A DNA stretch of 62,257 nucleotides from RGIG995 sp045543655 (GCA_045543655.1 JAZPXN010000034.1:1-62257), one strand, 5' to 3'; shown: positions 52,128 through 61,423, counted from the stretch's first letter. Numbers and translations: made by a program. Notes: generated by a model not told the origin, from the sequence alone.

Positions 52128-53483
52128 GTGTTTCGCTTGTCCGATTTTGCCCGTATCGTGGGCGGTACCTGTCTGAAGGACGGGGAGTTTAACGATTTTT
52201 GCATTGACTCCCGGAAGGGAAAGCCCGGCGATCTTTTTATCTGCCTTAAGGGTGCCCGGGTGGATGGTCACGATTATATCTATAAGGCCGCCGAAAAGGG
52301 CGTTTCCGCACTTCTCATTGAGCGGGAGGTCAATTCCGACCTGCCCCGGGTTCTGGTTCCCAATACCCTGAAGGCTCTGCAGGATTACGCCGCGTGGTAC
52401 CGTAGTCGCCCCGATCTGAAGGTGGTTGCCGTCACCGGCTCCGTAGGGAAGACCACCACGAAGGAATTTATCGCCGCAGTGCTGTCCCGCGCTTTCCCCA
52501 CCTACAAGACCCAGGGGAATATGAACAGCGAGACCGGCCTTCCTCTGACCCTGCTCCACGTTTCCCCCGAGGATAAAGCGGTGGTTGCCGAAATGGGAAT
52601 GTGTAATTTCGGCGAGATCAGCGAGCTTTCCCGTATTGCCCGGCCGGATATCGGCGTCTTGACCAACATCGGGATGTGCCATATCGAATATCTCGGCTCT
52701 CAGCAGGGGATTCTGAAGGCGAAAATGGAGATCGTGGACGGCATGAGCGACGACGGCGTTCTCGTCGTCAACGGGGACGACCCCTTCCTTGCCACCGTCA
52801 CCGATACCAGACAGAAGCGGGTCACCTACGGGCTTCACGATCCTTCCTTCGATTATTACGCCTATAACGTGTCCGTTCTGACCGAGGGCGTCAGCTTTAC
52901 CGCAAAGACTCCTCTCGGGGATCTGGACGTAAATCTTTCCATCGACGGAATTCATAACGTCTATAACTCCCTTGCCGCTATCGCCGTCGGCGTTTTGTGC
53001 GGTATGGATCTGAAATCGATCGGCGAAGGACTTCACCGGATGGAAAAGGCTCCCATGCGGCAGAACGTCCGCAAGGAGCGGGGCATGACCCTCATTGAGG
53101 ATTGCTACAACGCTTCCCCGACCTCCATGAAGGCCTCCATCGACGTATTGAAGAGCAAGCCCGGCCGGAAGATCGCCGTTCTGGGCGACATGCTGGAGTT
53201 GGGAGAAAACGCTGCGGAATATCACCGTCAGGTGGGAACCCTTCTTGAGGGTGTTTCCGCTCTCATTGCGTACGGAGAATACGCCAAATGCTACGGCGAC
53301 GGCGCGGAAACGGTTGGCGTCAATCAGCGTATTTTCTGCCGCACCACCGAAGAAGCGGCTCTGAATCTGAAGCTGGTCGCACGGAAGGGCGACGTGGTCC
53401 TTTTCAAGGCCAGCCGCGGAATGCACGCAGAAGAGGTTATTGAATATTTCCTGAACGATACTACGGAACAGGAGGATCTGTAA
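52128..53483 (+). CDS. murF: UDP-MurNAc-tripeptide D-Ala-D-Ala ligase
   Basis: Final cytoplasmic precursor ligase. The 451 residues include AVTGSVGKTTTKEF (ATP loop), the N-terminal IDSRKGKPGDLF, EMGMCNFGEIS, and the DCYNASPTSMKAS motif of MurF. The start is GTG 52128, with GGAAGAAGG 9 bases upstream; the open frame extends further upstream inside murE but has no ribosome site there. mraY starts 1 base after the stop. Confidence 0.95.
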   Translation: MFRLSDFARIVGGTCLKDGEFNDFCIDSRKGKPGDLFICLKGARVDGHDYIYKAAEKGVSALLIEREVNSDLPRVLVPNTLKALQDYAAWYRSRPDLKVVAVTGSVGKTTTKEFIAAVLSRAFPTYKTQGNMNSETGLPLTLLHVSPEDKAVVAEMGMCNFGEISELSRIARPDIGVLTNIGMCHIEYLGSQQGILKAKMEIVDGMSDDGVLVVNGDDPFLATVTDTRQKRVTYGLHDPSFDYYAYNVSVLTEGVSFTAKTPLGDLDVNLSIDGIHNVYNSLAAIAVGVLCGMDLKSIGEGLHRMEKAPMRQNVRKERGMTLIEDCYNASPTSMKASIDVLKSKPGRKIAVLGDMLELGENAAEYHRQVGTLLEGVSALIAYGEYAKCYGDGAETVGVNQRIFCRTTEEAALNLKLVARKGDVVLFKASRGMHAEEVIEYFLNDTTEQEDL

Positions 53484-53484
53484 A

Positions 53485-54504
53485 ATGCCCGATTATTTGT
53501 ATCCGATCTTAGGCTTCGTCTTGGCCGCCGTTATCGGCCTGATCATCATCCCTCTGATGATTCCCCTTCTCCGCCGATTGAAATTCGGCCAGCAGATTCT
53601 GGTGCAGGACGGCCCCTCCTGGCATAAGAAAAAGCAGGGGACTCCCACGATGGGCGGCCTTGCCTTCATCGTAGCCACCGCCGTTTCCTTCCTTTTGTTC
53701 GGCTATAAATTCTACGCGCCGGGGGAGACCGTAGGGTCCTTCCAGGGCCCCTCCGTCGCTATGACCGTTCTCGTGTTCTCGGTGCTCTTCTCCATGATCG
53801 GCTTTGCCGACGACATGACGAAGATCCGCCGGAAGCATAACGACGGTCTCACGCCCCTTCAGAAGATCATTTTCCAGGGAATTCTCTGCATCGCCTTTCT
53901 TCTCTACGTCGGCGCCCGCAACGGATTCTCCACCTCTCTTCTGATCCCCGTCTTCGGCGTGGTGTGGAATTTCTCCATCGTTTATTATCTTATCGCCATT
54001 CTTCTGATCGTCGGCTTTGTCAACGCGGTGAATCTCACCGACGGAGTGGACGGCCTTTGTACCACCGTCACGCTTCCCGTGGCCGCCTTCTTCTGCGTTA
54101 CCGCCGCTCTTATGAAGCTGACCGACGTTTCGATCCTCGCCGCCTGCCTTCTCGGTTCCTGCGTGGCCTATCTGGTGTATAACTGGTATCCCTCCAAGAT
54201 CATGATGGGGGACACCGGCTCCTTTTTCCTTGGTTCCATGGTGGTGGGGCTTGCCTTTGCTCTGGATATGCCGCTCGTCATTCTTCTCGTCGGCATCGTC
54301 TATTTCTGCGAGGCTCTGTCGGTGATGATTCAAGTGGTGTATTTCAAAATTACCCACGGCAAGCGCCTCTTCAAGATGACCCCCATTCATCACAGCTTCG
54401 AGCTTAGCGGCTACTCCGAACGGCAGATCTGCTTTATGTTCGGCGGCTGTTCGCTTCTGGCCTGCGGCCTCGTGCTGATCTGGGTGTTTTCCTATTTTGC
54501 CTGA
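53485..54504 (+). CDS. mraY: Phospho-N-acetylmuramoyl-pentapeptide transferase
   Basis: Transfers phospho-MurNAc-pentapeptide to undecaprenyl phosphate to make lipid I. The 339 residues have about ten membrane helices. Catalytic motifs are present: FADDMTKIRRK (DDxxK), NLTDGVDGL, GDTGS, and HHSFELSG. murD normally follows mraY; here ftsW follows after 39 bases. Confidence 0.96.
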   Translation: MPDYLYPILGFVLAAVIGLIIIPLMIPLLRRLKFGQQILVQDGPSWHKKKQGTPTMGGLAFIVATAVSFLLFGYKFYAPGETVGSFQGPSVAMTVLVFSVLFSMIGFADDMTKIRRKHNDGLTPLQKIIFQGILCIAFLLYVGARNGFSTSLLIPVFGVVWNFSIVYYLIAILLIVGFVNAVNLTDGVDGLCTTVTLPVAAFFCVTAALMKLTDVSILAACLLGSCVAYLVYNWYPSKIMMGDTGSFFLGSMVVGLAFALDMPLVILLVGIVYFCEALSVMIQVVYFKITHGKRLFKMTPIHHSFELSGYSERQICFMFGGCSLLACGLVLIWVFSYFA

Positions 54505-54543
54505 TCTTAGCGCATTTTTCAATCATATGAAAGGAGTTTTGGT

Positions 54544-55707
54544 ATGAAAAAGGGGAATCTTGCCCACCGTCCGTGGTGGAGACAGCCCAAATTTGATATG
54601 CCCTTCTTTTTCGGCGTGATCCTGCTACTGGTCATCGGCCTTGCGACCGTCTATTCCGCCAGTTTTGCCAAAGCTCTTCAATCCAAGCAGGACAGTTATT
54701 ACTTCATTATTCGTCAATTGATCTTTGCGGGGATCGGTCTTGCGGCCATGTTTCTTGCCTCTTGGTTCCCTTACCGCTATTTCCGAAAGCTGGTCCCCCC
54801 GATTTACGTCCTTTTTCTCATTCTTCTCGTGGTCGTTTATTTCGTTCCCACCGAAACCGAGCGCCGCTGGATTTATATCGGATCCTTCCAGTTTCAGCCT
54901 TCGGAGGTGGCCAAGGTCGCCGTTCTGATCCTGATGGCCGCGTGGTTGAGTAAGGAGAACGTAAACCCGCGAAGCTTCCTGAAGGGCTTCGTCGTTCCCG
55001 GCATTATTTTTGCCGTTCCCATGCTTCTCGTTTTGTTTGAAACGCACCTCTCCGGCGCCATTCTCATCGCCTGCATCGGGATCTCCATTATGCTCGCCGC
55101 CGGCTGCCGCTGGTATCTTGTGGGCGGGGCGACGCTGCTCGGTGCCGTGGGAGGCGTGATCTTTGCCTTTACTCAAGGCTATATGACCGACCGCCTTACC
55201 TCCTGGGGACAGCCGGAAGCAGACGCCGCAGGAAAGGGCTATCAGGCTCTTCAATCGTTGTACGCCATCGGCTCCGGTGGACTGACCGGCCTCGGATACG
55301 GAGAAAGCCGGCAAAAATACATGTATCTGCCCGAACCTCAGAACGACTTTATTTTTTCGATCTTCTGCGAGGAAATGGGATGGATCGCCGCCGTCGCCGT
55401 GATGGGACTCTTCTGCTTCGTTATTCTGCGGGGGCTTTATATTGCAAAGCAGGCCCCGGATAAGTTTTCTTCGCTGATCGTCATCGGCATTATGACCCGT
55501 CTTGCGGTGCAGACCATTTTCAATATCTGCGTGGTTTCCGGGGTTTTCCCCGTTACCGGAATCTCCCTTCCCTTCTTCAGCTACGGCGGCACGGCGCTCG
55601 TCGTTCTGCTGGGCGAGATGGGAATCGTGCTTCATATCTCCCGCTATGCGAATCTTTCAAAGGATCCGCCCCTGACGGAAGGAAAAAATAAAGTAGAAGA
55701 GGCGTAA
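54544..55707 (+). CDS. ftsW: FtsW/RodA/SpoVE-family peptidoglycan glycosyltransferase
   Basis: SEDS glycosyltransferase that polymerises lipid II with its partner PBP. The 387 residues have about ten membrane helices. The long extracellular loop (DRLTSWGQPEADAAGKGYQ) with its catalytic Asp, followed by GLTGLGYGESRQK and the PEPQNDFIFSIFCEEMG segment, is diagnostic. Position beside mraY and murG favours FtsW or SpoVE over RodA. AAAGGAG lies 7 bases before the ATG. Confidence 0.93.
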   Translation: MKKGNLAHRPWWRQPKFDMPFFFGVILLLVIGLATVYSASFAKALQSKQDSYYFIIRQLIFAGIGLAAMFLASWFPYRYFRKLVPPIYVLFLILLVVVYFVPTETERRWIYIGSFQFQPSEVAKVAVLILMAAWLSKENVNPRSFLKGFVVPGIIFAVPMLLVLFETHLSGAILIACIGISIMLAAGCRWYLVGGATLLGAVGGVIFAFTQGYMTDRLTSWGQPEADAAGKGYQALQSLYAIGSGGLTGLGYGESRQKYMYLPEPQNDFIFSIFCEEMGWIAAVAVMGLFCFVILRGLYIAKQAPDKFSSLIVIGIMTRLAVQTIFNICVVSGVFPVTGISLPFFSYGGTALVVLLGEMGIVLHISRYANLSKDPPLTEGKNKVEEA

Positions 55708-55710
55708 TTT

Positions 55711-56820
55711 ATGAAATTTCTGTTTGCTTGCGGAGGAACCTCCGGACATATCAATCCCGCCCTTGCGATTGCGGGAGAATTGCGGCGCCGCCATCCCGAC
55801 GCCCAATTTCTGTTTATGGGCACTCCCGATCATCTCGAGGCCGATCTCGTCCCCCGGGCCGGGTTTGATTTCGAGACCATTCAGGTCACCGGCCTTCGCC
55901 GCAGCCTTTCTCCTTCCGCAATCAAGTATAACCTTGCTTCCGTGTCCCGCTTTCTGTCTGCCCGCCGGAAGGTTCGGCGGATTATTCGGGAATACGGGCC
56001 CGACGTGGTCGTCGGCACCGGCGGATACGTCAGCGCCCCCGTTCTTTCTCAGGCGGCGGCCATGAAGTGCCGCACCCTCATTCACGAACAGAACGCCTTC
56101 GCCGGCATTACCACCAAAATGCTTGCCCCCAAGGTGGACCGGGTTCTTCTCAGCTTCCCCTTGGCAAAGCCCATTAAATGCGACGCTGAGAAATGTACCG
56201 TCGTCGGAAATCCCGTCAAGGAAGAGTTTTTGAAGACCACGAAGGAAGAGGCCCGCGCCCGTCTCGGAATTGCTCCCGACGCCGTCTACGTTCTCTCTTA
56301 CGGAGGAAGCCTCGGCGCCCGGAAGGTGAACGAAACCTTCGTGGAGTTAGCCCGTCTTGCCGCTCCCGAAGGGGCTATGACGCTTTATCACGGCGCCGCC
56401 CGGGATTACGAATACGTGTGCGATCAGCTGTCCGGCCTTCTGTCCGAAGCCGGCCCCGTTCAGGTCCGGGAATATATCTACGATATGCCCCTGCGGATGG
56501 CCGCCGCCGATCTTGTGATCGCCCGCTCCGGCGCTATGACCCTTACGGAATTGGCCGCGCTGGGCAAGCCGTCCATCCTGATCCCTTCCCCCAACGTCAC
56601 CGAAAACCATCAGTTTTTCAACGCAAAAACCTATTCCGATGCAGGAGCCGCCGTGCTTCTGGAGGAATCCGAGCTTTCCGGAGAGTCTCTGTACGCCACC
56701 CTGTGCGATCTGGTCTTCGATCGGGGGCGTCTCTGCGATATGGAGCGGGCCGCCCGCTCTCTGTCCCATCCGCTGGCCACCGCCCGCATCTGCGACGAGG
56801 TGGAGGCCCTGCTGAAGTAA
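55711..56820 (+). CDS. murG: UDP-GlcNAc--lipid I GlcNAc transferase
   Basis: Adds GlcNAc to lipid I to give lipid II at the inner membrane face. The 369 residues form a GT-B fold with GGTSGHINPALAIAGEL, HEQNAFAG, the SYGGSLGARKVNE loop, and ARSGAMTLTELAALGKPSILIP for UDP-GlcNAc. It is 3 bases after ftsW. The 63 bases to murA contain a sporulation-like promoter candidate. Confidence 0.96.
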   Translation: MKFLFACGGTSGHINPALAIAGELRRRHPDAQFLFMGTPDHLEADLVPRAGFDFETIQVTGLRRSLSPSAIKYNLASVSRFLSARRKVRRIIREYGPDVVVGTGGYVSAPVLSQAAAMKCRTLIHEQNAFAGITTKMLAPKVDRVLLSFPLAKPIKCDAEKCTVVGNPVKEEFLKTTKEEARARLGIAPDAVYVLSYGGSLGARKVNETFVELARLAAPEGAMTLYHGAARDYEYVCDQLSGLLSEAGPVQVREYIYDMPLRMAAADLVIARSGAMTLTELAALGKPSILIPSPNVTENHQFFNAKTYSDAGAAVLLEESELSGESLYATLCDLVFDRGRLCDMERAARSLSHPLATARICDEVEALLK

Positions 56821-56826
56821 CGATTC

Positions 56827-56848
56827 ACCCTTTCTTTTCCGCGGCATA
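56827..56848 (+). promoter_or_regulatory. Candidate sporulation-sigma promoter before murA
   Basis: AC (56827-56828), 16 bases, CATA (56845-56848), then ATATGGAATGA. It is the third copy of the pattern also found at 618-644 and 17692-17714. Confidence 0.35.
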
Positions 56849-56883
56849 ATATGGAATGAATTCCGAATAAAGGGGTACGTATT

Positions 56884-58131
56884 ATGCCGAAGTTCCGGAT
56901 TGAGGGAGGAAATTCCCTTTGCGGAGTCATTGATATCCAAGGAGCGAAAAACAGCATTCTGCCCATAATGGCCGCCACTTTGACCGCCGAAGGGGAATGT
57001 GTGATCGAAAACTGTCCCGATATCAGCGATACCCATACCGCCCTTGAGATTCTCCGATCCTTGGGCGCTCTCGTCAAGCACCGGGGCAATACGGTGTGGG
57101 TGGATTGTAAAAACGTCGTTGATTACGAGATTCCCGATCTTCTCATGCGGAAGATGCGTTCCTCCGTGATTTTTCTCGGCGCGCTGCTGTCCCGTCATGG
57201 GAAAGCCGTGATCTCGTTTCCCGGCGGATGCGAGCTTGGTCCCCGCCCCATTGATCTGCATCTTTCTGCGTTGGAGAAGATGGGCGTTATCATCCGGGAG
57301 GAGTACGGGTGCTTGTTTTGTGAAGGCAAGATCCTTACCGGCTGTGAGATTCCCCTCGCTTTTCCCAGCGTCGGGGCGACGGAAAACGTCATGCTTGCCG
57401 CCGTTCGTGCCAAAGGCGTTACCGTGATCACCAACGCCGCCCGGGAGCCGGAGATCGAAGATCTTCAGAATTTTCTCAATTCTATGGGAGCCTGCGTTTC
57501 CGGAGCCGGGAGCGATACCGTGGTCGTCCGGGGCGTGGATTCTCTCCACGGATGCCACCATAAAGTCATTCCCGACCGCATCGTTACCGCTACTTACCTT
57601 TGCGCCGTTGCCGCTACGAAGGGCAACGCTCTTTTGCGCAATACCTGCCCCCGGCACAACGCCGCCCTTCTCTCCGCTCTGCGCCAGGCCGGCTGTGAGA
57701 TCGAAGAAAGGGGAGACGTGATCCGCATCTCCTGCGATTCTCTTTCTGCCGTGCGTCGGATCCGCACCATGCCCTATCCCGGATTTCCCACCGACGCCCA
57801 GGCGCCCTTCATGGGGTTGATGTGCGTGGCCAAGGGGAGCACCGTCTTCGTGGAAACCATTTTCGAAAGCCGTTATAAGCATATTGCCGAGCTTCAGCGT
57901 ATGGGAGCTCATATCACCCCCGAAGGCCGTGTCGCCGTCGTGGAGGGGGTAAAGCGTCTGAAGGGAGCTCCCGTTTGCGCGACCGATCTTAGGGGTGGCG
58001 CCGCGCTGATCGTTGCCGGACTTGCGGCAGAAGGCGTTACCGAAATTTCCGATATCTATCATATTGACCGCGGATACCAGCGCCCCGAGGAGGTTCTGAG
58101 CCAATTGGGTGCCCAAATCCGACGGATCTGA
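56884..58131 (+). CDS. murA: UDP-GlcNAc 1-carboxyvinyltransferase
   Basis: First committed step of peptidoglycan synthesis (enolpyruvyl transfer). The 415 residues open with IEGGNSLCGVIDIQGAKNS, and the fosfomycin-binding Cys is present in FPGGCELGPRPIDLHL (near residue 117). AAAGGGG lies upstream. Having murA inside the division cluster, after murG, is a Clostridia arrangement; a second copy may exist elsewhere. Confidence 0.95.
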   Translation: MPKFRIEGGNSLCGVIDIQGAKNSILPIMAATLTAEGECVIENCPDISDTHTALEILRSLGALVKHRGNTVWVDCKNVVDYEIPDLLMRKMRSSVIFLGALLSRHGKAVISFPGGCELGPRPIDLHLSALEKMGVIIREEYGCLFCEGKILTGCEIPLAFPSVGATENVMLAAVRAKGVTVITNAAREPEIEDLQNFLNSMGACVSGAGSDTVVVRGVDSLHGCHHKVIPDRIVTATYLCAVAATKGNALLRNTCPRHNAALLSALRQAGCEIEERGDVIRISCDSLSAVRRIRTMPYPGFPTDAQAPFMGLMCVAKGSTVFVETIFESRYKHIAELQRMGAHITPEGRVAVVEGVKRLKGAPVCATDLRGGAALIVAGLAAEGVTEISDIYHIDRGYQRPEEVLSQLGAQIRRI

Positions 58132-58164
58132 CCCCCGACCCTTCGGGGGAGAAAGGACAGGCCC

Positions 58165-58992
58165 ATGAAAAGCGAAATTGAAAAACTCAGAGAAAAGCAG
58201 CAGCGCCGCCGCAGAAAGCGACTCGTTCGGATCCTTCTGATCTCGCCTCTCATTGCGCTGGTTTTCGTTGCGGCCCTGTCACTTCTGAGCCGGATCAATA
58301 CGGTGGTTCTGCGTAATTCCACCGTCTATTCCTCCCTGGAAATTGCGGAAAAGCTTCCTTTCTCCGTAGGGGACAGCCTATTTGCCTTTCAGCGGGACAA
58401 GGTCTCCGACGAGATCACCGTCAATTGTCCTTACGTCAAAGAAGCCCGCATCAATTACGCCTTTCCCACCGATCTCACCATCGACCTGACTCCCGCTACC
58501 GTGGCCTTCGCCGTCCGAACCGAAAAGGAAGTCCTTCTGATTGATCGGGATTTTAAGGTTCTTGAAGTCGTTGACCGTCTTCCCGAAGGCGTGGTTTCCA
58601 TCGACGGGCTGGATCTGGTCTCGTATACCGTAGGATACCCGTTGAGTGAGGACGAAAATATTCAGGTGTCCAATCTGCGGGAGATGCTTGCGGAATTGGA
58701 TCAGCGGGGAATTTTATCCCATACCGCTTCCATCGATATGAGCAAAAAATATAATATTTCATTGCAGATTTACGACGTCATCACCGTCTATCTCGGCAAC
58801 GCCGAGGATCTGGACGCAAAGATGAATATGCTCGTCAAAATTCTGAATGAAAACGACCTGACCGTTCCCGCGGAGATCCGGGTGCGCAATCCTGCCGAAG
58901 GGCGTTACGCCCGCCTCGACCTGCCCGATCCTCCCGGTGACTCTTCGACGGATTCCGACCAAAACGACGATATTTCTACTGAAAACAGCTGA
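58165..58992 (+). CDS. ftsQ: Cell division protein FtsQ/DivIB
   Basis: A bitopic divisome scaffold of 275 residues. It has a basic cytoplasmic start (EKQQRRRRKRLVR), one membrane helix (ILLISPLIALVFVAALSLL), a POTRA domain (STVYSSLEIAEKL through the TDLTIDLTPA strand) and a Ser/Asp-rich C-terminal tail. It pairs with FtsL. Position between murA and ftsZ supports the call. AGAAAGGA precedes the ATG. Confidence 0.88.
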   Translation: MKSEIEKLREKQQRRRRKRLVRILLISPLIALVFVAALSLLSRINTVVLRNSTVYSSLEIAEKLPFSVGDSLFAFQRDKVSDEITVNCPYVKEARINYAFPTDLTIDLTPATVAFAVRTEKEVLLIDRDFKVLEVVDRLPEGVVSIDGLDLVSYTVGYPLSEDENIQVSNLREMLAELDQRGILSHTASIDMSKKYNISLQIYDVITVYLGNAEDLDAKMNMLVKILNENDLTVPAEIRVRNPAEGRYARLDLPDPPGDSSTDSDQNDDISTENS

Positions 58993-59141
58993 AAAATACC
59001 AAATTCGTAAAAAATTCAGAATATTGTCAAAAAAAAGACGCGTTAAGAACTTTTCTTTTGTTTCAATCTGTGATATAATAAAATAAATATAAACACAAGC
59101 AAACAAAGTAAACCGTTTGATTTGAAAGGAAGTAATGAGAT

Positions 59142-60365
59142 ATGGCTTTCAGAAGCATTGAGGAACCCGAAGCTTTGGTATCGATCAAGGTGATCGGTGT
59201 GGGCGGCGGTGGCGGAAACGCCGTGAACCGCATGATCCAGGACGACGTGAAGGGCGTCGATTTCGTCGTTGCCAATACTGACTCTCAGGATCTCGAAGAT
59301 TCCCTTGCCTCCAACAAGATTCTCCTCGGTCAGAAGGTGACCAACGGCCGCGGTGCCGGTGCAAATCCCGAAGTGGGTCGCCGTGCCGCCGACGACAGCC
59401 GTGAGCAGATCTCCGAATCTCTGAAGGGGGGAGAAATGGTCTTCATTACCGCCGGTATGGGCGGTGGTACCGGTACCGGCGCTGCTCCTCTGGTGGCTGA
59501 AATCGCCAAGGAAATGGGCCTTCTTACCGTTGCCGTCGTGACCAAACCCTTCGGCTTTGAAGGAAACCTGAAAATGAAGCGTGCCGAAAAGGGGATTGAA
59601 GATCTCCGCAATCACGTGGACTCTCTGATCGTGATTCCCAACGAGCGTTTGAAATACGTCGCCGACGACCGGATTTCCCTGGTCAACGCCTTCGCTATGG
59701 CTGATAGCGTCCTGAAGCAGGGCGTTCAGTCGATCTCCGACCTGATCCAGGGGCGCGGCGTTCTGAACCTGGACTTTGCCGACGTTTGTGCCATCATGAA
59801 GGATGCGGGCTACGCTCATATGTGCGTTGCCAGCGCCAAGGGGAAGGACAAGGCGGAAGAGGCCGCCCGTAAGGCCATCGTTTCTCCCTTGCTGGAAACC
59901 TCCGTTTCCGGAGCCAAGGGAATTATTATCAACTTTACCGCCGATCCCGAGGTTGCGCTCGATGATATTTATCGTGCCGCCGACATTATCCGGGAAGAGG
60001 CTGATCCCGAAGCGAACATCATCTGGGGCGTTGAACTGAGCGACGAGCTGGAAGACGAACTGCACATTACCATTATCGCCACCGGTTTTGACGAGCCTCA
60101 GAACGCCGGCAAGATGCCTCAGGCTCAGACCGCGAAGTCTCCCTCCGGCTATACCTTCAAGACCTACGAGCAGGCCTCTGCTCCCAAGGCTCCCGAAGCC
60201 GCCGCAGTTCCTCCCGCCCAGACGGCTCCTGCCACCAACGCGGGGGACACCTCCTTCCTCGATGATTTTACCGCCTCCGCCGGCGCTTCTAACGTCAGCA
60301 CCTCTACCGATGACGCCGACGCCGATTTTATGGCTCTGCTCAACGAGATTACGAAGGGTAAATAA
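59142..60365 (+). CDS. ftsZ: Cell division protein FtsZ
   Basis: Tubulin-like GTPase that forms the Z ring. It has 407 residues: the GTP-binding GVGGGGGNAVNRM, the signature GGGTGTGAAP, the catalytic T7 loop (LVNAFAMADSVLKQG region, with DFADVCAIM), a Pro/Ala-rich linker and a C-terminal DADFMALLNEITKG peptide. No ftsA or sepF adjoins it, so the membrane tether is encoded elsewhere. A TATAAT at 59074-59079 with a weak -35 may give a local promoter. A terminator follows. Confidence 0.97.
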   Translation: MAFRSIEEPEALVSIKVIGVGGGGGNAVNRMIQDDVKGVDFVVANTDSQDLEDSLASNKILLGQKVTNGRGAGANPEVGRRAADDSREQISESLKGGEMVFITAGMGGGTGTGAAPLVAEIAKEMGLLTVAVVTKPFGFEGNLKMKRAEKGIEDLRNHVDSLIVIPNERLKYVADDRISLVNAFAMADSVLKQGVQSISDLIQGRGVLNLDFADVCAIMKDAGYAHMCVASAKGKDKAEEAARKAIVSPLLETSVSGAKGIIINFTADPEVALDDIYRAADIIREEADPEANIIWGVELSDELEDELHITIIATGFDEPQNAGKMPQAQTAKSPSGYTFKTYEQASAPKAPEAAAVPPAQTAPATNAGDTSFLDDFTASAGASNVSTSTDDADADFMALLNEITKGK

Positions 60366-60379
60366 TTTTCTGCAATCCG

Positions 60380-60412
60380 TACGGTGCGATCTCGGTCGCA
60401 CCGTATTTTTTT
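60380..60412 (+). terminator. Rho-independent terminator after ftsZ
   Basis: Ten-base arms TACGGTGCGA and TCGCACCGTA, a 6-base loop, then seven T. Confidence 0.9.
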
Positions 60413-60415
60413 GTA

Positions 60416-60453
60416 CAAAACTTGACAGATGTCTTGACATCTGTCAAGTTTTG
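60416..60453 (+). promoter_or_regulatory. Perfect 18-base inverted repeat, probable NiaR-type operator of nadAB
   Basis: Arms 60416-60433 and 60436-60453 are exact reverse complements around TT. The core ACAGATGTC-TT-GACATCTGT resembles the operator of NiaR (YrxA), the niacin-responsive repressor of NAD synthesis in Bacillota, which I recall as a GACA...TGTC palindrome. The -35 box lies at its centre, so a bound repressor would block the promoter. Confidence 0.7.
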
Positions 60454-60462
60454 TGTTATAAT
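60434..60462 (+). promoter_or_regulatory. SigA promoter of nadAB
   Basis: Consensus TTGACA (60434-60439), 17 bases, TATAAT (60457-60462). The -35 box is the centre of the palindrome. Confidence 0.9.
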
Positions 60463-60513
60463 GTTCCGGAACGAAAAATGCGCAACACTATTTTTATAAA
60501 GAAGGCAAATATC

Positions 60514-61413
60514 ATGAAACAGCGAATTCAACAGTTGAAACGGGAAAAGAACGCCGTTATCCTTGCCCATTATTACGCGCCTGCCGCCGTGCAGGAGATC
60601 GCGGATCACGTGGGAGATTCCTTTTACCTTGCCAAGGTTGCCAAGGAAAGCAGTGCCGATATTATCGTCTTCTGCGGCGTTTCCTTTATGGGGGAGAGCG
60701 CAAAGATTCTCAATCCCGACAAAAAGGTTCTCATGCCCGATCTTTCGGCCGATTGTCCCATGGCCCATATGGTAACGCCGGAAAAAATCGCCGAAATGCG
60801 GGCGAAGTACGAAGACCTGGCCGTGGTTTGCTACATCAATTCCACGGCGGAATTGAAGGCTTTCAGCGACGTCTGCGTCACCTCCTCCAATGCGGTGAAG
60901 ATCGTTCGCAATCTGCCGAACCGCAATATTTTCTTCATCCCCGACCGAAATCTTGCCCGCTTCGTGGCAGAGCAGGTTCCCGAAAAAAATATCTTGATCA
61001 ACGACGGCTGCTGTCCCATTCATGCCGCCGTGACCGCCGGGCAGGTTTCTGCGGCGAAGGAGGCAGACCCCGACGCTCTCGTTCTGGCGCACCCGGAATG
61101 TGAGCCGGAGGTTCTGGCGCTTGCGGATTATATTGGGAGTACGGCCGAGATCCTTTCTTATGCGAAGACCTCTTCCGCCGCCGCTTTTATCGTCTGCACC
61201 GAGGAGGGAGTTCGCTACCCTCTCGAGCAGGACAATCCCGGAAAACGCTTCGTTTTTCCCGAGCCTACGCCTCTTTGCGAGGGGATGAAGCGCAATACGC
61301 TGGAGACCCTCCTTTCCGTTCTTGAGCGGGAGGACCGTGAGGTGAACCTCTCTCCGGAAGAGCGGTCGTCTGCCCTTGATCCCCTGAATAAAATGCTGGA
61401 TCTCGCAAAATAA
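60514..61413 (+). CDS. nadA: Quinolinate synthase A
   Basis: Condenses iminoaspartate and dihydroxyacetone phosphate to quinolinate, using a 4Fe-4S cluster. The 299 residues contain the three expected cluster cysteines: FCGVSFMGESAKIL, SDVCVTSSNAVKIV region and HPECEPEV. ATG 60514 follows AAGAAGG by 8 bases; a longer open frame upstream runs through the terminator and ftsZ and is not coding. It is followed by nadB after 10 bases. Confidence 0.95.
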   Translation: MKQRIQQLKREKNAVILAHYYAPAAVQEIADHVGDSFYLAKVAKESSADIIVFCGVSFMGESAKILNPDKKVLMPDLSADCPMAHMVTPEKIAEMRAKYEDLAVVCYINSTAELKAFSDVCVTSSNAVKIVRNLPNRNIFFIPDRNLARFVAEQVPEKNILINDGCCPIHAAVTAGQVSAAKEADPDALVLAHPECEPEVLALADYIGSTAEILSYAKTSSAAAFIVCTEEGVRYPLEQDNPGKRFVFPEPTPLCEGMKRNTLETLLSVLEREDREVNLSPEERSSALDPLNKMLDLAK

Positions 61414-61423
61414 AGGAGTTATT

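Noticed and set aside
60088..60513. N-terminal extension of NadA
   Set aside because: The open frame upstream of ATG 60514 crosses ftsZ, its terminator and the nadAB promoter, so it is not coding.
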